Origin: Trabulsiella odontotermitis
GTDB lineage: Bacteria > Pseudomonadota > Gammaproteobacteria > Enterobacterales > Enterobacteriaceae
Assembly: GCF_001297775.1 (NCBI RefSeq)
Contig: NZ_LIFX01000013.1
Span: 141,570 to 205,569, forward strand
Length of the DNA stretch: 64,000 nt
Direction: 5' to 3'
The position numbers and the translations under genes are program-made. A model generated the notes under the pieces. The model ran no database searches. It saw only the letters and a list, made by a program, of their open reading frames with translations, and was not told the DNA's origin. Of this stretch, positions 28,006 through 37,454 are shown one piece after another (position 1 is the first letter of the stretch; each line of letters starts with the position of its first letter).

Positions 28006-29088
28006 TTATGAAATCAGCAGGTGACTGGCTGCGTTGAAGATCTCCACTGCGGAAGTCTCATCTACCCGCTTGCCTGGAGACAGTAGCTGAACTGCATTGT
28101 CATAGTCCGGTCCCCACAACGTGTTGTTGTCCTCGCCATTGAGACTGATTTTGTTGTTATAGATACATACCAGTTTTTTATTGAAAGCCCGGCAGAGATG
28201 AACAATCGATGTGTCTGTCGAGATAACTACATCGGCGAGTTTGACTATTGCTGCTGCCTGCTCAAAGTCGGGGAGGCTAAATCGGATATGCCTCCCGTCA
28301 TCCGGGATCTGTGCGATCTGGCTCTGTAAACCGATGATGAAAGGTTTTGCATTAAACGTGTCGTTACAGAGTGCGCATAAGGTATTAATCTGCGCAAAAC
28401 TCATGTTCCGGGTTTCTTCCGTGCCGTATGGATTAATAACAATGATTTTTTGGTTACCATGCTGTTTTGCAAACGCTTGCGCGTCATGCATCGACTGCTC
28501 ATTAACATCTACAAAATAATCGATTGTATTAACAGGAAGCTGTAACGCGTGAGCGACAGCAATATGCCGCGCAGATACATGTTGGCGGGATTTTGGATGA
28601 TTCAGTGATGTATCATATATTCGTGCAAATTGGTTAATGCCTAATGTGTGTTCAGGCGAACAATATTTGATGATATTTAAACGCGTCAGGCTATGATGGT
28701 CAATATTTTCAATGTCGATCAGCAAATCGTATTCTTCTTGTTTGATAGCGGAAAGCATAAGCTGATCTTCATGGTTATTTTTGAATAAGTAAAAATGTTC
28801 TACAAACGGTAAGTGTTGCAGAATGACGCTGTTACGCGCTTCAGCGATGACTGAAACTCTATAGCCATAATCATGTAACACCTTGATTAATCCAGTCATT
28901 ACGATGGCGTCGCCGATGCCTTTGCCTATCATCATAATGATAATCGTTTTAATTTCAGAAGGGCGTAACAACGTTTTCTTTCTCATGTAATTATCATGAG
29001 AAATCATTCGCAGCCTTATTTTTAAGCGGGTTGTTGCCAGATTTCTTTTTCGGTTGAGATACTTTACTTTTCCAATGAAGCTATTCAT
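28006..29088 (-). CDS. GT9-family glycosyltransferase (heptosyltransferase-like)
   Basis: This 360-residue protein has the two Rossmann-like halves of glycosyltransferase family 9. An N-terminal IIIMMIGKGIGDAIVMTGLIKVL block provides the GxGD loop. A C-terminal ISTDTSIVHLCRAF block provides the nucleotide-sugar (ADP-heptose type) site. GT9 enzymes add heptose or similar sugars to lipopolysaccharide core or surface glycans, but the acceptor and donor here cannot be read from sequence. The frame can start at 29112, yet the ATG at 29086-29088 overlaps the stop of the 39-codon gene upstream and suggests translational coupling. The gene is clearly AT-richer than its neighbours, a sign of transfer. 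Confidence 0.7.
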   Translation of the reverse strand: MNSFIGKVKYLNRKRNLATTRLKIRLRMISHDNYMRKKTLLRPSEIKTIIIMMIGKGIGDAIVMTGLIKVLHDYGYRVSVIAEARNSVILQHLPFVEHFYLFKNNHEDQLMLSAIKQEEYDLLIDIENIDHHSLTRLNIIKYCSPEHTLGINQFARIYDTSLNHPKSRQHVSARHIAVAHALQLPVNTIDYFVDVNEQSMHDAQAFAKQHGNQKIIVINPYGTEETRNMSFAQINTLCALCNDTFNAKPFIIGLQSQIAQIPDDGRHIRFSLPDFEQAAAIVKLADVVISTDTSIVHLCRAFNKKLVCIYNNKISLNGEDNNTLWGPDYDNAVQLLSPGKRVDETSAVEIFNAASHLLIS

Positions 29089-29200
29089 ACGGACACTCTT
29101 CATCAACATCATCAGAGTCTTTGTCCTTGATAAAAAAAGTCAGCACGATCTTCCCGACGACATACCAGGCGCACAGAAATAATACAATGTAGAGAAACAT
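29081..29200 (-). CDS. 39-residue membrane microprotein upstream of the GT9 gene
   Basis: A 39-codon frame begins with ATG at 29198-29200 behind AAAAGGATC and ends with TAG at 29081-29083. The product has one hydrophobic helix (MFLYIVLFLCAWYVVGKIVL) and a charged, acidic tail (KDKDSDDVDEECPYE) that should face the cytoplasm or periplasm. Its last bases contain the ATG of the GT9 gene, so the two are probably translated together. I do not recognise a named family. The good ribosome binding site, the helix and the overlap argue for a real gene. Confidence 0.65.
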   Translation of the reverse strand: MFLYIVLFLCAWYVVGKIVLTFFIKDKDSDDVDEECPYE

Positions 29201-29322
29201 TAAAAGATCCTTTTCAGATGTTTTCCTATTGTATACCCGCAATTTGGGTTAAGCATTATTTTTGTGGAGAGATGTTCGTTTTGACAGAAATAGGCTAAAA
29301 AACAACCCATTTCAGAAGAAAT

Positions 29323-29360
29323 AAAAAAACGCCACCCGCTAGTGCCGGTGGCGTTTTTTT
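29323..29360. terminator. Bidirectional terminator after iutA
   Basis: A stem of AAAAAACGCCACC (to 29336) with GGTGGCGTTTTTT (from 29347) has A and T runs on both sides. It ends the aerobactin operon on the minus strand. Confidence 0.9.
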
Positions 29361-29362
29361 TA

Positions 29363-31552
29363 TCAGAACAACACTGAATAGTTCAGGCCAAAGGTGCGAC
29401 CACGGCCTTTATAGGTGTACAGGCCAGGTGCGCCATAAGTCGGGCTGTAGAGACCCGGTGCGCGCTGACCCCAGACGGTGGTGTAGTCTTCGTCGAGCAG
29501 GTTTTCAATGCTGAAGCTGACTTTGCCCACCGGCAGGGTGTAGCTGCCGAGGAAATCAACGGTGTTGTAGCCGTCAATTTTATTGCCGTCCGCATCGGAA
29601 AGATCAAACGTCTGGGTGCTCTGTACGCGCAGTGCCCAGTCGCCCGGCGCCCAGTTGACCCAGGCGCTGACTTTTGACGGGCTGGCGCTGTCGACGGTCA
29701 GCTTCTCCCACTTCCCGTTTTCGCGGGTTTCGGATTTGATGGCGTTGAAGTTCGAACCGAGACTCCAGTCGCTGGCGGTGAAGAAGTAATCCACCTGACC
29801 TTCCACCCCGTAGATGCGACGTTTGTCGTCGTCCATGGTGATGGTCATGTCGGTCTTGTTGATGTTGATGGTTTTGTCCGACAGCGAGTAGTACGCCGCC
29901 ACTTGCGTGCGCAGGTTATCGCCGGTGAGGCGCCAGCCCAGCTCGTAAGCGTTGACTTTAATGCCGTCGAGCTTCGAATCGTTGACGTTGACGCTGTTGT
30001 TCAGGCGGTAGTGGCCGTTGACCAGCGTGTAGTTACCGGAGCCATAGTATTTCGCCAGATCCGGAATTTCAAAGCCCTGCGAGAAGTTGAACCACACCTG
30101 CTGACGGTCGGTGACGTGACCGAGGATCCCGGCGTTGAACAGGAAGTTGTTGTAGTCCGTTTTCCCGCCCGGTACCGCGTCGGCTGAGGTGGCTTTGCCA
30201 GTGGCGATCGCCTGTTGCTGCGCATAACCAACAAAATCATCCACCTTGTTTTCGGTGTACTGATAACGCACGCCGCCGCTCAGGGTGATGGCGTCGATGT
30301 CATAGCTGGCCTGCAGGAACGGCGCGAGGTTGGTGATGCTGTAACCCGGATAACGCCCGACGTTATAGGCGTTATCCAGCGTCATGCCGCCGCTCGCCGC
30401 CGCTTTGTTCAGATCAAAGAACTGCTGGTTGGCGTCGAAAGTCTCATGATCAGCATCGATACCCCAGGTCAGCGACAGATCATCGACAGGCTTGCTGTTG
30501 AGCGTCAGTTTGCCGCCGTAGAAGTCCGTTTTCTGCTGCGATGCGCCAATGCTGGTGACCGCGCCTTTGGAGAGCGTCGGGAACGGATAGAAGGTCAGGC
30601 TTTCATCGCGATAGTAAATCTGTGCCGCCAGATCCTGGCCCCAGAAATCGGTATTGGAGTATTGCAGGTTGATCAGATGACGCTCGGTACCCGGCAGGCG
30701 GTCGGAATCGAGATTGCCTTTGTTGTAGGCTTTCGCATCACCGGTCACCGCCGAGAAGTTATCGCCGAGGAACAGTCCGTGCTTGCCGTCAGACTGGCTT
30801 TTATAGTACTGCGTGGTGAGCTGTAACTGCTGGTGATCGTCAATGTTCAGGGTGCCGGTACCCATGACGTCCAGACGGTCAGAATACTGCAGACCGGTCT
30901 GGGTGTTATCGATGATCACTTCGTCGCCGTTACCATCATACCAGCCGCCGTAACGCTGATACGCCACAGAGAGACGCCCGGAGGCGTTATCGTTGCCGCC
31001 GCTGACCGCCGCCGCCACGTTTTCATCATGATCGTTATGACTGTTAAAACCGCTTTTCGCGCCGGTCTGGAACTCGACCTGGGTTTCCGGCTGGCCTTTT
31101 TTGGTCACCACGTTGATCAGGCCGCCGGTACTCCCGCCGCCGTACAGTGACGTCGCGCCGGAGATAACCTCGATGCGCTCAATATTGAACGGATCAATAG
31201 AATCCAGCTGGCGGCTGTCGCTGCGCGAAGAGTTGAGGCGCACGCCGTCAACCATCACCATCATCGAACGTCCGCGCATGTTCATGCCGTAGTTGGTGCG
31301 GCCCTGGCTGCTGACATCCATGCCAGGGATCAGCTGCGCCAGCACCTCTTTCAGTTCTTTGCCACCCTGAACCTGCTGCTCGATTTCAGCTTGTTCAATG
31401 ACCCAGGTGGTTTGCGCCATATCCGCCACACTGTGATTCGCGCGGCTGGCCGTGACGACCAGAGATTCTTCCTTTTGATCTTCCGCCCATGCAGACGCGG
31501 AAAGCATAGCCAACAGGCAAGGATTCAAAACCCAAAGATAAGAACGTTTCAT
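29363..31552 (-). CDS. iutA: IutA, ferric-aerobactin TonB-dependent receptor
   Basis: This 729-residue outer-membrane receptor takes up ferric aerobactin using TonB energy. It has a signal peptide (about 1-23), a TonB box (EESLVVTA), a plug domain (GRTNYGMNMRGR, GATSLYGGGSTGGLINVVTK) and a 22-strand barrel ending in the terminal Phe of NYSVLF. It aligns along its length with IutA encoded by ColV plasmids, although with many substitutions. It is the last gene of iucABCD-iutA, 16 bases after iucD. Confidence 0.93.
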   Translation of the reverse strand: MKRSYLWVLNPCLLAMLSASAWAEDQKEESLVVTASRANHSVADMAQTTWVIEQAEIEQQVQGGKELKEVLAQLIPGMDVSSQGRTNYGMNMRGRSMMVMVDGVRLNSSRSDSRQLDSIDPFNIERIEVISGATSLYGGGSTGGLINVVTKKGQPETQVEFQTGAKSGFNSHNDHDENVAAAVSGGNDNASGRLSVAYQRYGGWYDGNGDEVIIDNTQTGLQYSDRLDVMGTGTLNIDDHQQLQLTTQYYKSQSDGKHGLFLGDNFSAVTGDAKAYNKGNLDSDRLPGTERHLINLQYSNTDFWGQDLAAQIYYRDESLTFYPFPTLSKGAVTSIGASQQKTDFYGGKLTLNSKPVDDLSLTWGIDADHETFDANQQFFDLNKAAASGGMTLDNAYNVGRYPGYSITNLAPFLQASYDIDAITLSGGVRYQYTENKVDDFVGYAQQQAIATGKATSADAVPGGKTDYNNFLFNAGILGHVTDRQQVWFNFSQGFEIPDLAKYYGSGNYTLVNGHYRLNNSVNVNDSKLDGIKVNAYELGWRLTGDNLRTQVAAYYSLSDKTININKTDMTITMDDDKRRIYGVEGQVDYFFTASDWSLGSNFNAIKSETRENGKWEKLTVDSASPSKVSAWVNWAPGDWALRVQSTQTFDLSDADGNKIDGYNTVDFLGSYTLPVGKVSFSIENLLDEDYTTVWGQRAPGLYSPTYGAPGLYTYKGRGRTFGLNYSVLF

Positions 31553-31568
31553 TGTTATTGTGTTCCTG

Positions 31569-32891
31569 TCAGAACTCAGTAGTTTTTAGCGGTTGAAAAA
31601 CCCGGTGAAGATCGCGGCTGGGCTCGCTGCGCCAGTGGATCACGCCAGGGGTGGTGGACAGCTCAAACGGTGCCTTCGGGTGAGCGCGATTAATAATTCG
31701 CGCCGCACGCCAGGCCATCAGGCTGAGCTGCGGTTCGGCAATGCCAAGACTGTGCATTCCGGCATTGACGGCAAAAAGCTGATTGCTCTGTGGGCCATCC
31801 CATTGCACAGAGAAATCGGTATTGACCTGAAATTCTTCATCGCGGGTCAGGCGCAGGCGGTGCGCCAGCGGAGCGAGGAACGTCGGTTGCGCCGGGCGAT
31901 AACCGGTGGCAAAAATCACAATGTCGGTATCGAGCGTCTCTTCACCGTCATCCAGGTGATGACGCAGCGTCAGGCGCTGGCCATTGTCCTGGGCCGCCAC
32001 GCGGGTGACGGAACGGGAAGGGAGCAGGTGCGCCCACGGTTGTTCGCGCAATACTTCGAAGCGGTGATACATCGCGCGGTAAATTGCCAGCAGCGATTCG
32101 GTCGTGATGCCATCGGACGTCATCTTCTGCTCGGCGAGCATCTTCTCGCGCACGTCTTCCTTCAGCGTGGCAAAACTGTCGAGATACTCCGGCGTGAAAT
32201 ATTCGTTGGCGAACGCCGCTTCATCGAGGGCGTTGTAGTTATTGCGACGCGAAACCCAGTTCAGGGCCGACGGCTGGCCCCATTCGCCGCGGAAAATGTT
32301 GAGGAACAGATCCGCGCCGCTCTGACCACCGCCGACCACCGTCACGCGCTTACCGGCCAGTGACGGGGTGCGCATCATCATTTCGCTGGCATGGAAGCAG
32401 CGATCGCTCTGCTCGTTCACGCAGGCGGGCAGGTTGATAGCCTTCCCGATGCCGAGGCAGACGTGGCGCGCGCGGAAATGGTCGCGCTGGGTCACGACGT
32501 CGAAAAGCCCGGCCTGCTCGTCGTAGCGCACTTCCTGCACCTGCTGGCTGAAGGCGAGGTTATTGAGGTTCGCCGCCGCCCAGCACAGGTAATCGGCAAA
32601 TTCTTCGCGGGACACCGTGCGCTGTTCGGTGGTCAGAAAGCGGTAGAACTTTTTACGCTGCACCAGATAATTGAGGAAGCTGTGGCGATTGGTCGGCTCG
32701 ACAGCGCTCACCAGATCTTTCAGGAAGCTGGTCTGCATATAGCAATCCGGCACCATCATCCCCGGATGCCACGAAAACTGCGGCTTGCTCTCCAGAAACA
32801 GCGTACTGAAACCATCGAGACCTTCAGCCAGTGCGGCGATGCTTAAATTGAACGGGCCAATACCTATGCCAATGAAATCATACGTTTTCAT
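31569..32891 (-). CDS. iucD: IucD, L-lysine N6-monooxygenase
   Basis: This 440-residue flavoenzyme does the first step of aerobactin synthesis, hydroxylating L-lysine at N6 with NADPH and oxygen. The FAD motif GIGIGPFNLSIAAL (residues 8-21), the NADPH motif VVGGGQSGADLF (residues 185-196) and FATGYRP near residue 350 are present. It overlaps iucC by four bases (ATGA), consistent with translational coupling in one operon. Confidence 0.94.
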   Translation of the reverse strand: MKTYDFIGIGIGPFNLSIAALAEGLDGFSTLFLESKPQFSWHPGMMVPDCYMQTSFLKDLVSAVEPTNRHSFLNYLVQRKKFYRFLTTEQRTVSREEFADYLCWAAANLNNLAFSQQVQEVRYDEQAGLFDVVTQRDHFRARHVCLGIGKAINLPACVNEQSDRCFHASEMMMRTPSLAGKRVTVVGGGQSGADLFLNIFRGEWGQPSALNWVSRRNNYNALDEAAFANEYFTPEYLDSFATLKEDVREKMLAEQKMTSDGITTESLLAIYRAMYHRFEVLREQPWAHLLPSRSVTRVAAQDNGQRLTLRHHLDDGEETLDTDIVIFATGYRPAQPTFLAPLAHRLRLTRDEEFQVNTDFSVQWDGPQSNQLFAVNAGMHSLGIAEPQLSLMAWRAARIINRAHPKAPFELSTTPGVIHWRSEPSRDLHRVFQPLKTTEF

Positions 32892-34630
32892 TCTGCGGAC
32901 TCCCTGGTGACCAGATAAAGTGGGTTGTTGAGATCGGTTAAATACGTCGGCAGCATGCGACTGCCGCCATCGTGTTCGGAGAAAGTGAGTTTCACGGGGT
33001 TCAGCACCACGCGAATGATTTGCGGTTTGAACAGGTCGAACAGTGTGAAACGGTCGGCCATCTGCGGGTGTTGCGCCATATAACGCTCAAGGACGCCCGC
33101 CAGAATCTGATAAAAGCGCGTTTCGCTGACACCACACCGGAGCGTCAGACGGGAAATAAAGCGCAGCACGGTGACAAAATGGCCGGTCTGCAGATCATGA
33201 ATGATGTAATCCGCGCTGAGGCGGGCGGTGACGGCCTTTACCGCCTCCGGCAGTGTGGCGGCTTCGGGGAAATCAAGATCCACCAGTCGCATGTCGCCCT
33301 GAAAATCTTTCAGCAAAATGCGCTGCGGCATGTGGTCTTTCATCACCAGCGTCACGTTCTGACCGTGAGCAATCAGCGCCACGCCGTAGCGGCACAGCAG
33401 GTGATAGAACGGCAGCACCACGGCGGTGAACATCTTTTCCAGCCACGCGTCGGCGGAAAGACCGGAACGGGCGATCCACGCGTCAATCAGTGGACGACCG
33501 GCGTTGTCGGTTTCCATCAGTGCCGCCATCAGTACGGCCTGTTCGCCATCCTGCAAATAGCAGGACGGATTTTCGCGCCAGATCACGCCGAGCATTTCCT
33601 GGAAACGGTAGGGCGCTTTTGGCAACGCGGCATAGCCTGTGTGCGAGAGATACCCCGCCGCTGGCTCACCCAGCGCCTGAGCGCCCAGCGCGGTCAGCGT
33701 CGCGTCCTGTGAAAACTGCTGTTGTAGCCAGCGCGAGGCCAGTGGCCCTGCAGCAATATACTTGCCCGGAATACCGCGATAGCAGGAGGTGTTGTAAATG
33801 GTCAGCGGCAGTTTGATATCAAACGGCGCACGGCGGCTGGCGTTGGTCAGCGTACGCAGGGACTGCTGCGCCAGGTATTCATCGCCAAACTCACCCAGTT
33901 CGGTGATCTCACCGCGTGCCAGTTGCGGTAAAAAGTGCAGGGCAATTTTCTGCTGCCATTGCCACGGATGCAGCGGCACCGGCAACCAGGTATCATCCAG
34001 CCCCTGTGCCTGCCAGCAGGCGTCAAAACGCTGACGCTCGCTGTCATCCATGGCGCTTGCCAGCAGCGTGCGAATATCGCAGTCGGCGTCGCTGCTCCAC
34101 ACCAGACAGTCGCGGCGTACGGCAATCCAGTGCAGACGAAAACGTCCGCGATATTCCGGCGCATACTGATGAAGGGCGTCCAGACCCCAGCCACGGCGGC
34201 CTTTGTTAAAGATGAACTTCGGGTGGCCGGAGAGCAGACACTGCAACTCGTCCGGACTGAGATCGATAAGCGCGTCGGCATCGAGATGCGCCCGGGCACT
34301 GAGCAACTGGAGATCGCCGCGCAGAGTGGCGTAAAGATCTTCCAGGTGTTCGGCAGTCTGCGCGTCGCTCATCGCCAGCACGTTCGCCAGTTGCCGCAGC
34401 GTGCTTTCGGCTTCAATCGGTTTGCCACTGCGGTTGCTGAGCGTCGCGGTGTCGATATGCAGCCAGCCCCAGATGCCACGCGTGGCGGTAAACTGCCAGC
34501 GCTCATCACCGAGGGTGATCGTCCAGCGCTGCGGGGCTATCTCTTCGGCGGTCAGCGTGCGTTCATATTCCAGTTCCGCGAGGATCTTCGCCACCATCTC
34601 GCGGTTGACCTGTTCCCACGCCGCCATCAT
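32888..34630 (-). CDS. iucC: IucC, aerobactin synthase
   Basis: This 580-residue NRPS-independent siderophore synthetase of the IucA/IucC family joins the second N6-acetyl-N6-hydroxylysine to the citrate half-product to give aerobactin. The family blocks LPVPLHPWQWQQKIA, SCYRGIPGKYIAAGP and LCRYGVALIAHGQN are intact. A second Met directly follows the first, and either could be the start. Its start overlaps iucB by four bases and its end overlaps iucD by four. Confidence 0.94.
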   Translation of the reverse strand: MMAAWEQVNREMVAKILAELEYERTLTAEEIAPQRWTITLGDERWQFTATRGIWGWLHIDTATLSNRSGKPIEAESTLRQLANVLAMSDAQTAEHLEDLYATLRGDLQLLSARAHLDADALIDLSPDELQCLLSGHPKFIFNKGRRGWGLDALHQYAPEYRGRFRLHWIAVRRDCLVWSSDADCDIRTLLASAMDDSERQRFDACWQAQGLDDTWLPVPLHPWQWQQKIALHFLPQLARGEITELGEFGDEYLAQQSLRTLTNASRRAPFDIKLPLTIYNTSCYRGIPGKYIAAGPLASRWLQQQFSQDATLTALGAQALGEPAAGYLSHTGYAALPKAPYRFQEMLGVIWRENPSCYLQDGEQAVLMAALMETDNAGRPLIDAWIARSGLSADAWLEKMFTAVVLPFYHLLCRYGVALIAHGQNVTLVMKDHMPQRILLKDFQGDMRLVDLDFPEAATLPEAVKAVTARLSADYIIHDLQTGHFVTVLRFISRLTLRCGVSETRFYQILAGVLERYMAQHPQMADRFTLFDLFKPQIIRVVLNPVKLTFSEHDGGSRMLPTYLTDLNNPLYLVTRESAE

Positions 34631-35574
34631 AGCCCCACCTCACGGAAGAAGTGGTCGCGCTGGCTCATCACCAGCCGGGAACGTTTATGCGGGAAATCGA
34701 ATTCCTTGACCGTGCTGAATCCGGCGACCGGCAAATGGCGGAACAGACGCTGATTATCAAAACGCGGTTCAGCAACGATGCGGGTGGTGCGCGGTTCGTC
34801 GAGCCACAGATAGTGGCTCAGGCCGCGCAACCAGCTGCGGATGTAGTGCGCGCCGCGCCACTGTTCTTCGCCAACCAGCATATGGAGACCGCGGTCAAAC
34901 GACTGCCAGCGATAGTGGCGACCAATGCGATCTTCGGCGGCCCAGTAGACTTCAAAATAGCCAAACGGCTGGTCGTCAAAGCAGCCGATCAGCGGATAGC
35001 AGTATGACGAGTCGAGCTGTTTACGCAGGTAGTTTTCCTGCTCGGCCTGCGGACCAGCCATTTCCCAGAAGGCGTTTACGCGTGGCGTGTTCATCCAACG
35101 GGTAAAGCTGTCGGCGTCACGTTCGACATCGGCCACACGGAAACTTAACGTGCGTTTGATCTGCGCATCATAGCGGCGATACACCTCGCCGGACGGGCGC
35201 GGCGGGCGCACCGGGAAGCAGAGCTGGCGCGACTCATCAAACTGCAACTCTGTGCGCGGTTGCGGGCGCTCGCCGCGCAGCCACAGCGGCAGTTGCCAGA
35301 AAGTTTCCCGCGCCAGGTAATCACTTTGCACCTGGGCGAACAGACGTTGCGCCTCGCCGTGTTGATGCCATTGCGCCCACGGCAGCGTAATGCCGGTGAG
35401 TTGCGGCGCGGCGACGAACAGCTGATCCAGCGCCGCAACCAGCCAGCCGTCCGGCAGGTTATCCAGCGGGTGGAGAATGGCGCTACCGTCCAGACCGAGC
35501 GTCAGGGGCAGTGCCATATCGCATTCGGCACAGCGGAATCCGTAGCCGTCATGGATAATATTTGCGAGCGGCAT
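34627..35574 (-). CDS. iucB: IucB, N6-hydroxylysine acetyltransferase
   Basis: This 315-residue enzyme transfers acetyl from acetyl-CoA to N6-hydroxylysine, the second aerobactin step. The C-terminal half is a GNAT fold of the siderophore type (SYCYPLIGCFDDQPFGYFEV, HYIRSWLRGLSHYLWLDEPR). It overlaps iucA by one base (TGATG) and iucC by four, so translation is tightly coupled. Its length equals that of known IucB proteins. Confidence 0.93.
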   Translation of the reverse strand: MPLANIIHDGYGFRCAECDMALPLTLGLDGSAILHPLDNLPDGWLVAALDQLFVAAPQLTGITLPWAQWHQHGEAQRLFAQVQSDYLARETFWQLPLWLRGERPQPRTELQFDESRQLCFPVRPPRPSGEVYRRYDAQIKRTLSFRVADVERDADSFTRWMNTPRVNAFWEMAGPQAEQENYLRKQLDSSYCYPLIGCFDDQPFGYFEVYWAAEDRIGRHYRWQSFDRGLHMLVGEEQWRGAHYIRSWLRGLSHYLWLDEPRTTRIVAEPRFDNQRLFRHLPVAGFSTVKEFDFPHKRSRLVMSQRDHFFREVGL

Positions 35575-37316
35575 CAGGCAGGCTCCTTACAGAACGGATT
35601 ACTGAAATCGAAGTAGATCACCGCCGGATCGACGATGGTGTTTTCGTTGTGATCGTGGAGATAGCAGAAGAAATTGCCTTTGCAGTTCCAGTGCGCGCTG
35701 TCGAGGACGTAATCGAGGCAGCGGGTGTTTTTCGCCGTCGCCCGCAGTTGCGCCAGCGCCTCGCGTACCAGCACCATCAGGCTCTCTTCGCGGGCAAACC
35801 CGGCGGCACCCAGCGCCGCCGTGACCGCAAGCGTCGAATTCACCAGCAGGTAATACGGGAAGTAGCGCAGCAGTTGCGCCTCGCTGAAGCGGTTTTCCGC
35901 CTCCAGCTCGTTCTCTTCCGCCAGCCAGTCGGTGGCGCCTGCGGTAAAGGCGCTGCCCTGACAGTCGCGGTACAGCAGCCCGACAGGCAGATCGTCCTGC
36001 ATCTCCACCAGAATGTTTTGCTGATGGGCGAGCAGCACCAGACCGTAATCGGCCTCGGCGCTGAACAGCGGCAACAGTACGCGGTCGCAATAGGCCTGAA
36101 CCCAGCAGCGGGCCGCGGTGTCCAGTGGCAGGTTGAGGCGCTGACTCAGACGGCGCACCGCAGCGGCCAGCAGGCTGTCACCACCGTCCGGCGCGGCCTG
36201 GGTGAGGCTCACCAGCACGTTGGTTTGCGTCTGCGGGGTGCCGAACAACAGGTTGACGCGCAGCGCCATCAGGCTCTCTTCCTGAATGGTGCCGTCGCTG
36301 TCACGCAGGCCGACCCAGCCGTCTTCCTGCATCACGCGCATGGTCGGATAACGCGCCTGCAACGCCTGCCAGCGTGGGGTTTGCGCCAGCCGTGCGAGCC
36401 GCATACCGCGCTTCACTTCTTTCACTGAGAGCGTCCGCACCGAGTTGGTGAGGCGCACGCTCAGCGAAAACTTAATCATGTCGTGATTGCTTTCGCTGTA
36501 CAGCGAGCGGGAAGAGCTGGTTGGCAGCCAGCGGGCACCGGCTTCGCCCAGATCCCGCAATGCGCCTTGCGTGACCAGCTGCTGGCACCAGAGCTGACGG
36601 AGCAAATGCTCTGCCTGCCACGGGTGCATCGGCACCAGCCAGCTGTCGTCGGTGAAATGGTGCAGCAGTTCAGGCACGCTTTCTGCGGCAAAACGTAGCA
36701 GGCGGTCGCGCAGCGTATGGCTGGGGCTGTCGCCCGCCACAAAAGTGCGGTCAACCGCGAACCAGCGCAGCGGAAACCGGGAGGCGAAATCTGGCAGATA
36801 GCGGCGGGCTTCCTGCTCATTAAACGGCTCGTGCGATTTCGGTGCCGGGTGGAACGCGTGACCGACCAGCAGCGCCTGTTCCGCTTCGGCAAAATTGAGC
36901 GGTTTCGCCCGCAGATCGCCCCAGTTGTGCCGCAGGTCGATAGCCTGCCAGGTGTGGACATGACTTTCACGCACACGCCCGGCAAAGCGCGCAAGCGTTT
37001 CAGCACTGAGATCGCGGCGTACGGTGGGTTTTGCCAGTACCCGATCCACCAGTTGGTTGAAATCGATGGCATCACCCTGGTCGCAGTCGCTACGGACAAT
37101 GCTGGCAGGGAACAGATACTGATGATGTTGGGTGGGTGAGAAGTAGCGCAGTGGCAGGCGAATCGCCTCGTGGTCGTTCAGCGGCAGATGAATGAAGCCA
37201 GTTTCGCCCGGCGCGGAGGCCGGGGAATAGTGCCAGTCATCGGTCTCGCGCAGTAGCGCATTGAGGAAACACTGGGCCGCAACGTCTGTACCGGCATGGC
37301 GGGTCAGGGAACGCAT
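35574..37316 (-). CDS. iucA: IucA, citrate-hydroxamate ligase of aerobactin synthesis
   Basis: This 580-residue member of the IucA/IucC synthetase family couples one acetyl-hydroxylysine to citrate. Family blocks include PMHPWQAEHLLRQLW, SSRSLYSESNHDMIKFSLSV and LLAHQQNILVEMQDDLP. The longest frame starts with GTG at 37328, but a GGAG sits eleven bases before the ATG at 37314-37316, which I prefer. It is the first gene of the operon. A Fur box lies 23 bases upstream. Confidence 0.92.
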   Translation of the reverse strand: MRSLTRHAGTDVAAQCFLNALLRETDDWHYSPASAPGETGFIHLPLNDHEAIRLPLRYFSPTQHHQYLFPASIVRSDCDQGDAIDFNQLVDRVLAKPTVRRDLSAETLARFAGRVRESHVHTWQAIDLRHNWGDLRAKPLNFAEAEQALLVGHAFHPAPKSHEPFNEQEARRYLPDFASRFPLRWFAVDRTFVAGDSPSHTLRDRLLRFAAESVPELLHHFTDDSWLVPMHPWQAEHLLRQLWCQQLVTQGALRDLGEAGARWLPTSSSRSLYSESNHDMIKFSLSVRLTNSVRTLSVKEVKRGMRLARLAQTPRWQALQARYPTMRVMQEDGWVGLRDSDGTIQEESLMALRVNLLFGTPQTQTNVLVSLTQAAPDGGDSLLAAAVRRLSQRLNLPLDTAARCWVQAYCDRVLLPLFSAEADYGLVLLAHQQNILVEMQDDLPVGLLYRDCQGSAFTAGATDWLAEENELEAENRFSEAQLLRYFPYYLLVNSTLAVTAALGAAGFAREESLMVLVREALAQLRATAKNTRCLDYVLDSAHWNCKGNFFCYLHDHNENTIVDPAVIYFDFSNPFCKEPA

Positions 37317-37338
37317 AACAAAACTCACTCCATGAATT

Positions 37339-37357
37339 GATAATAATTCTCGTTATG
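37339..37357. promoter_or_regulatory. Fur box between iucA and shiF-like gene
   Basis: GATAATAATTCTCGTTATG matches 14 of 19 positions of the Fur consensus. It sits in the AT-rich divergent region, 23 bases before iucA, so iron-replete repression of the operon is expected. The divergent transporter gene may share this control. Confidence 0.8.
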
Positions 37358-37454
37358 ATATTCATTCTATTTACACTGACAACCATTTTTGTAATATTTA
37401 TTTGCATTAACTCCATAATTTCCTCACATTTATTGACAGTATTTTCACAATCCT

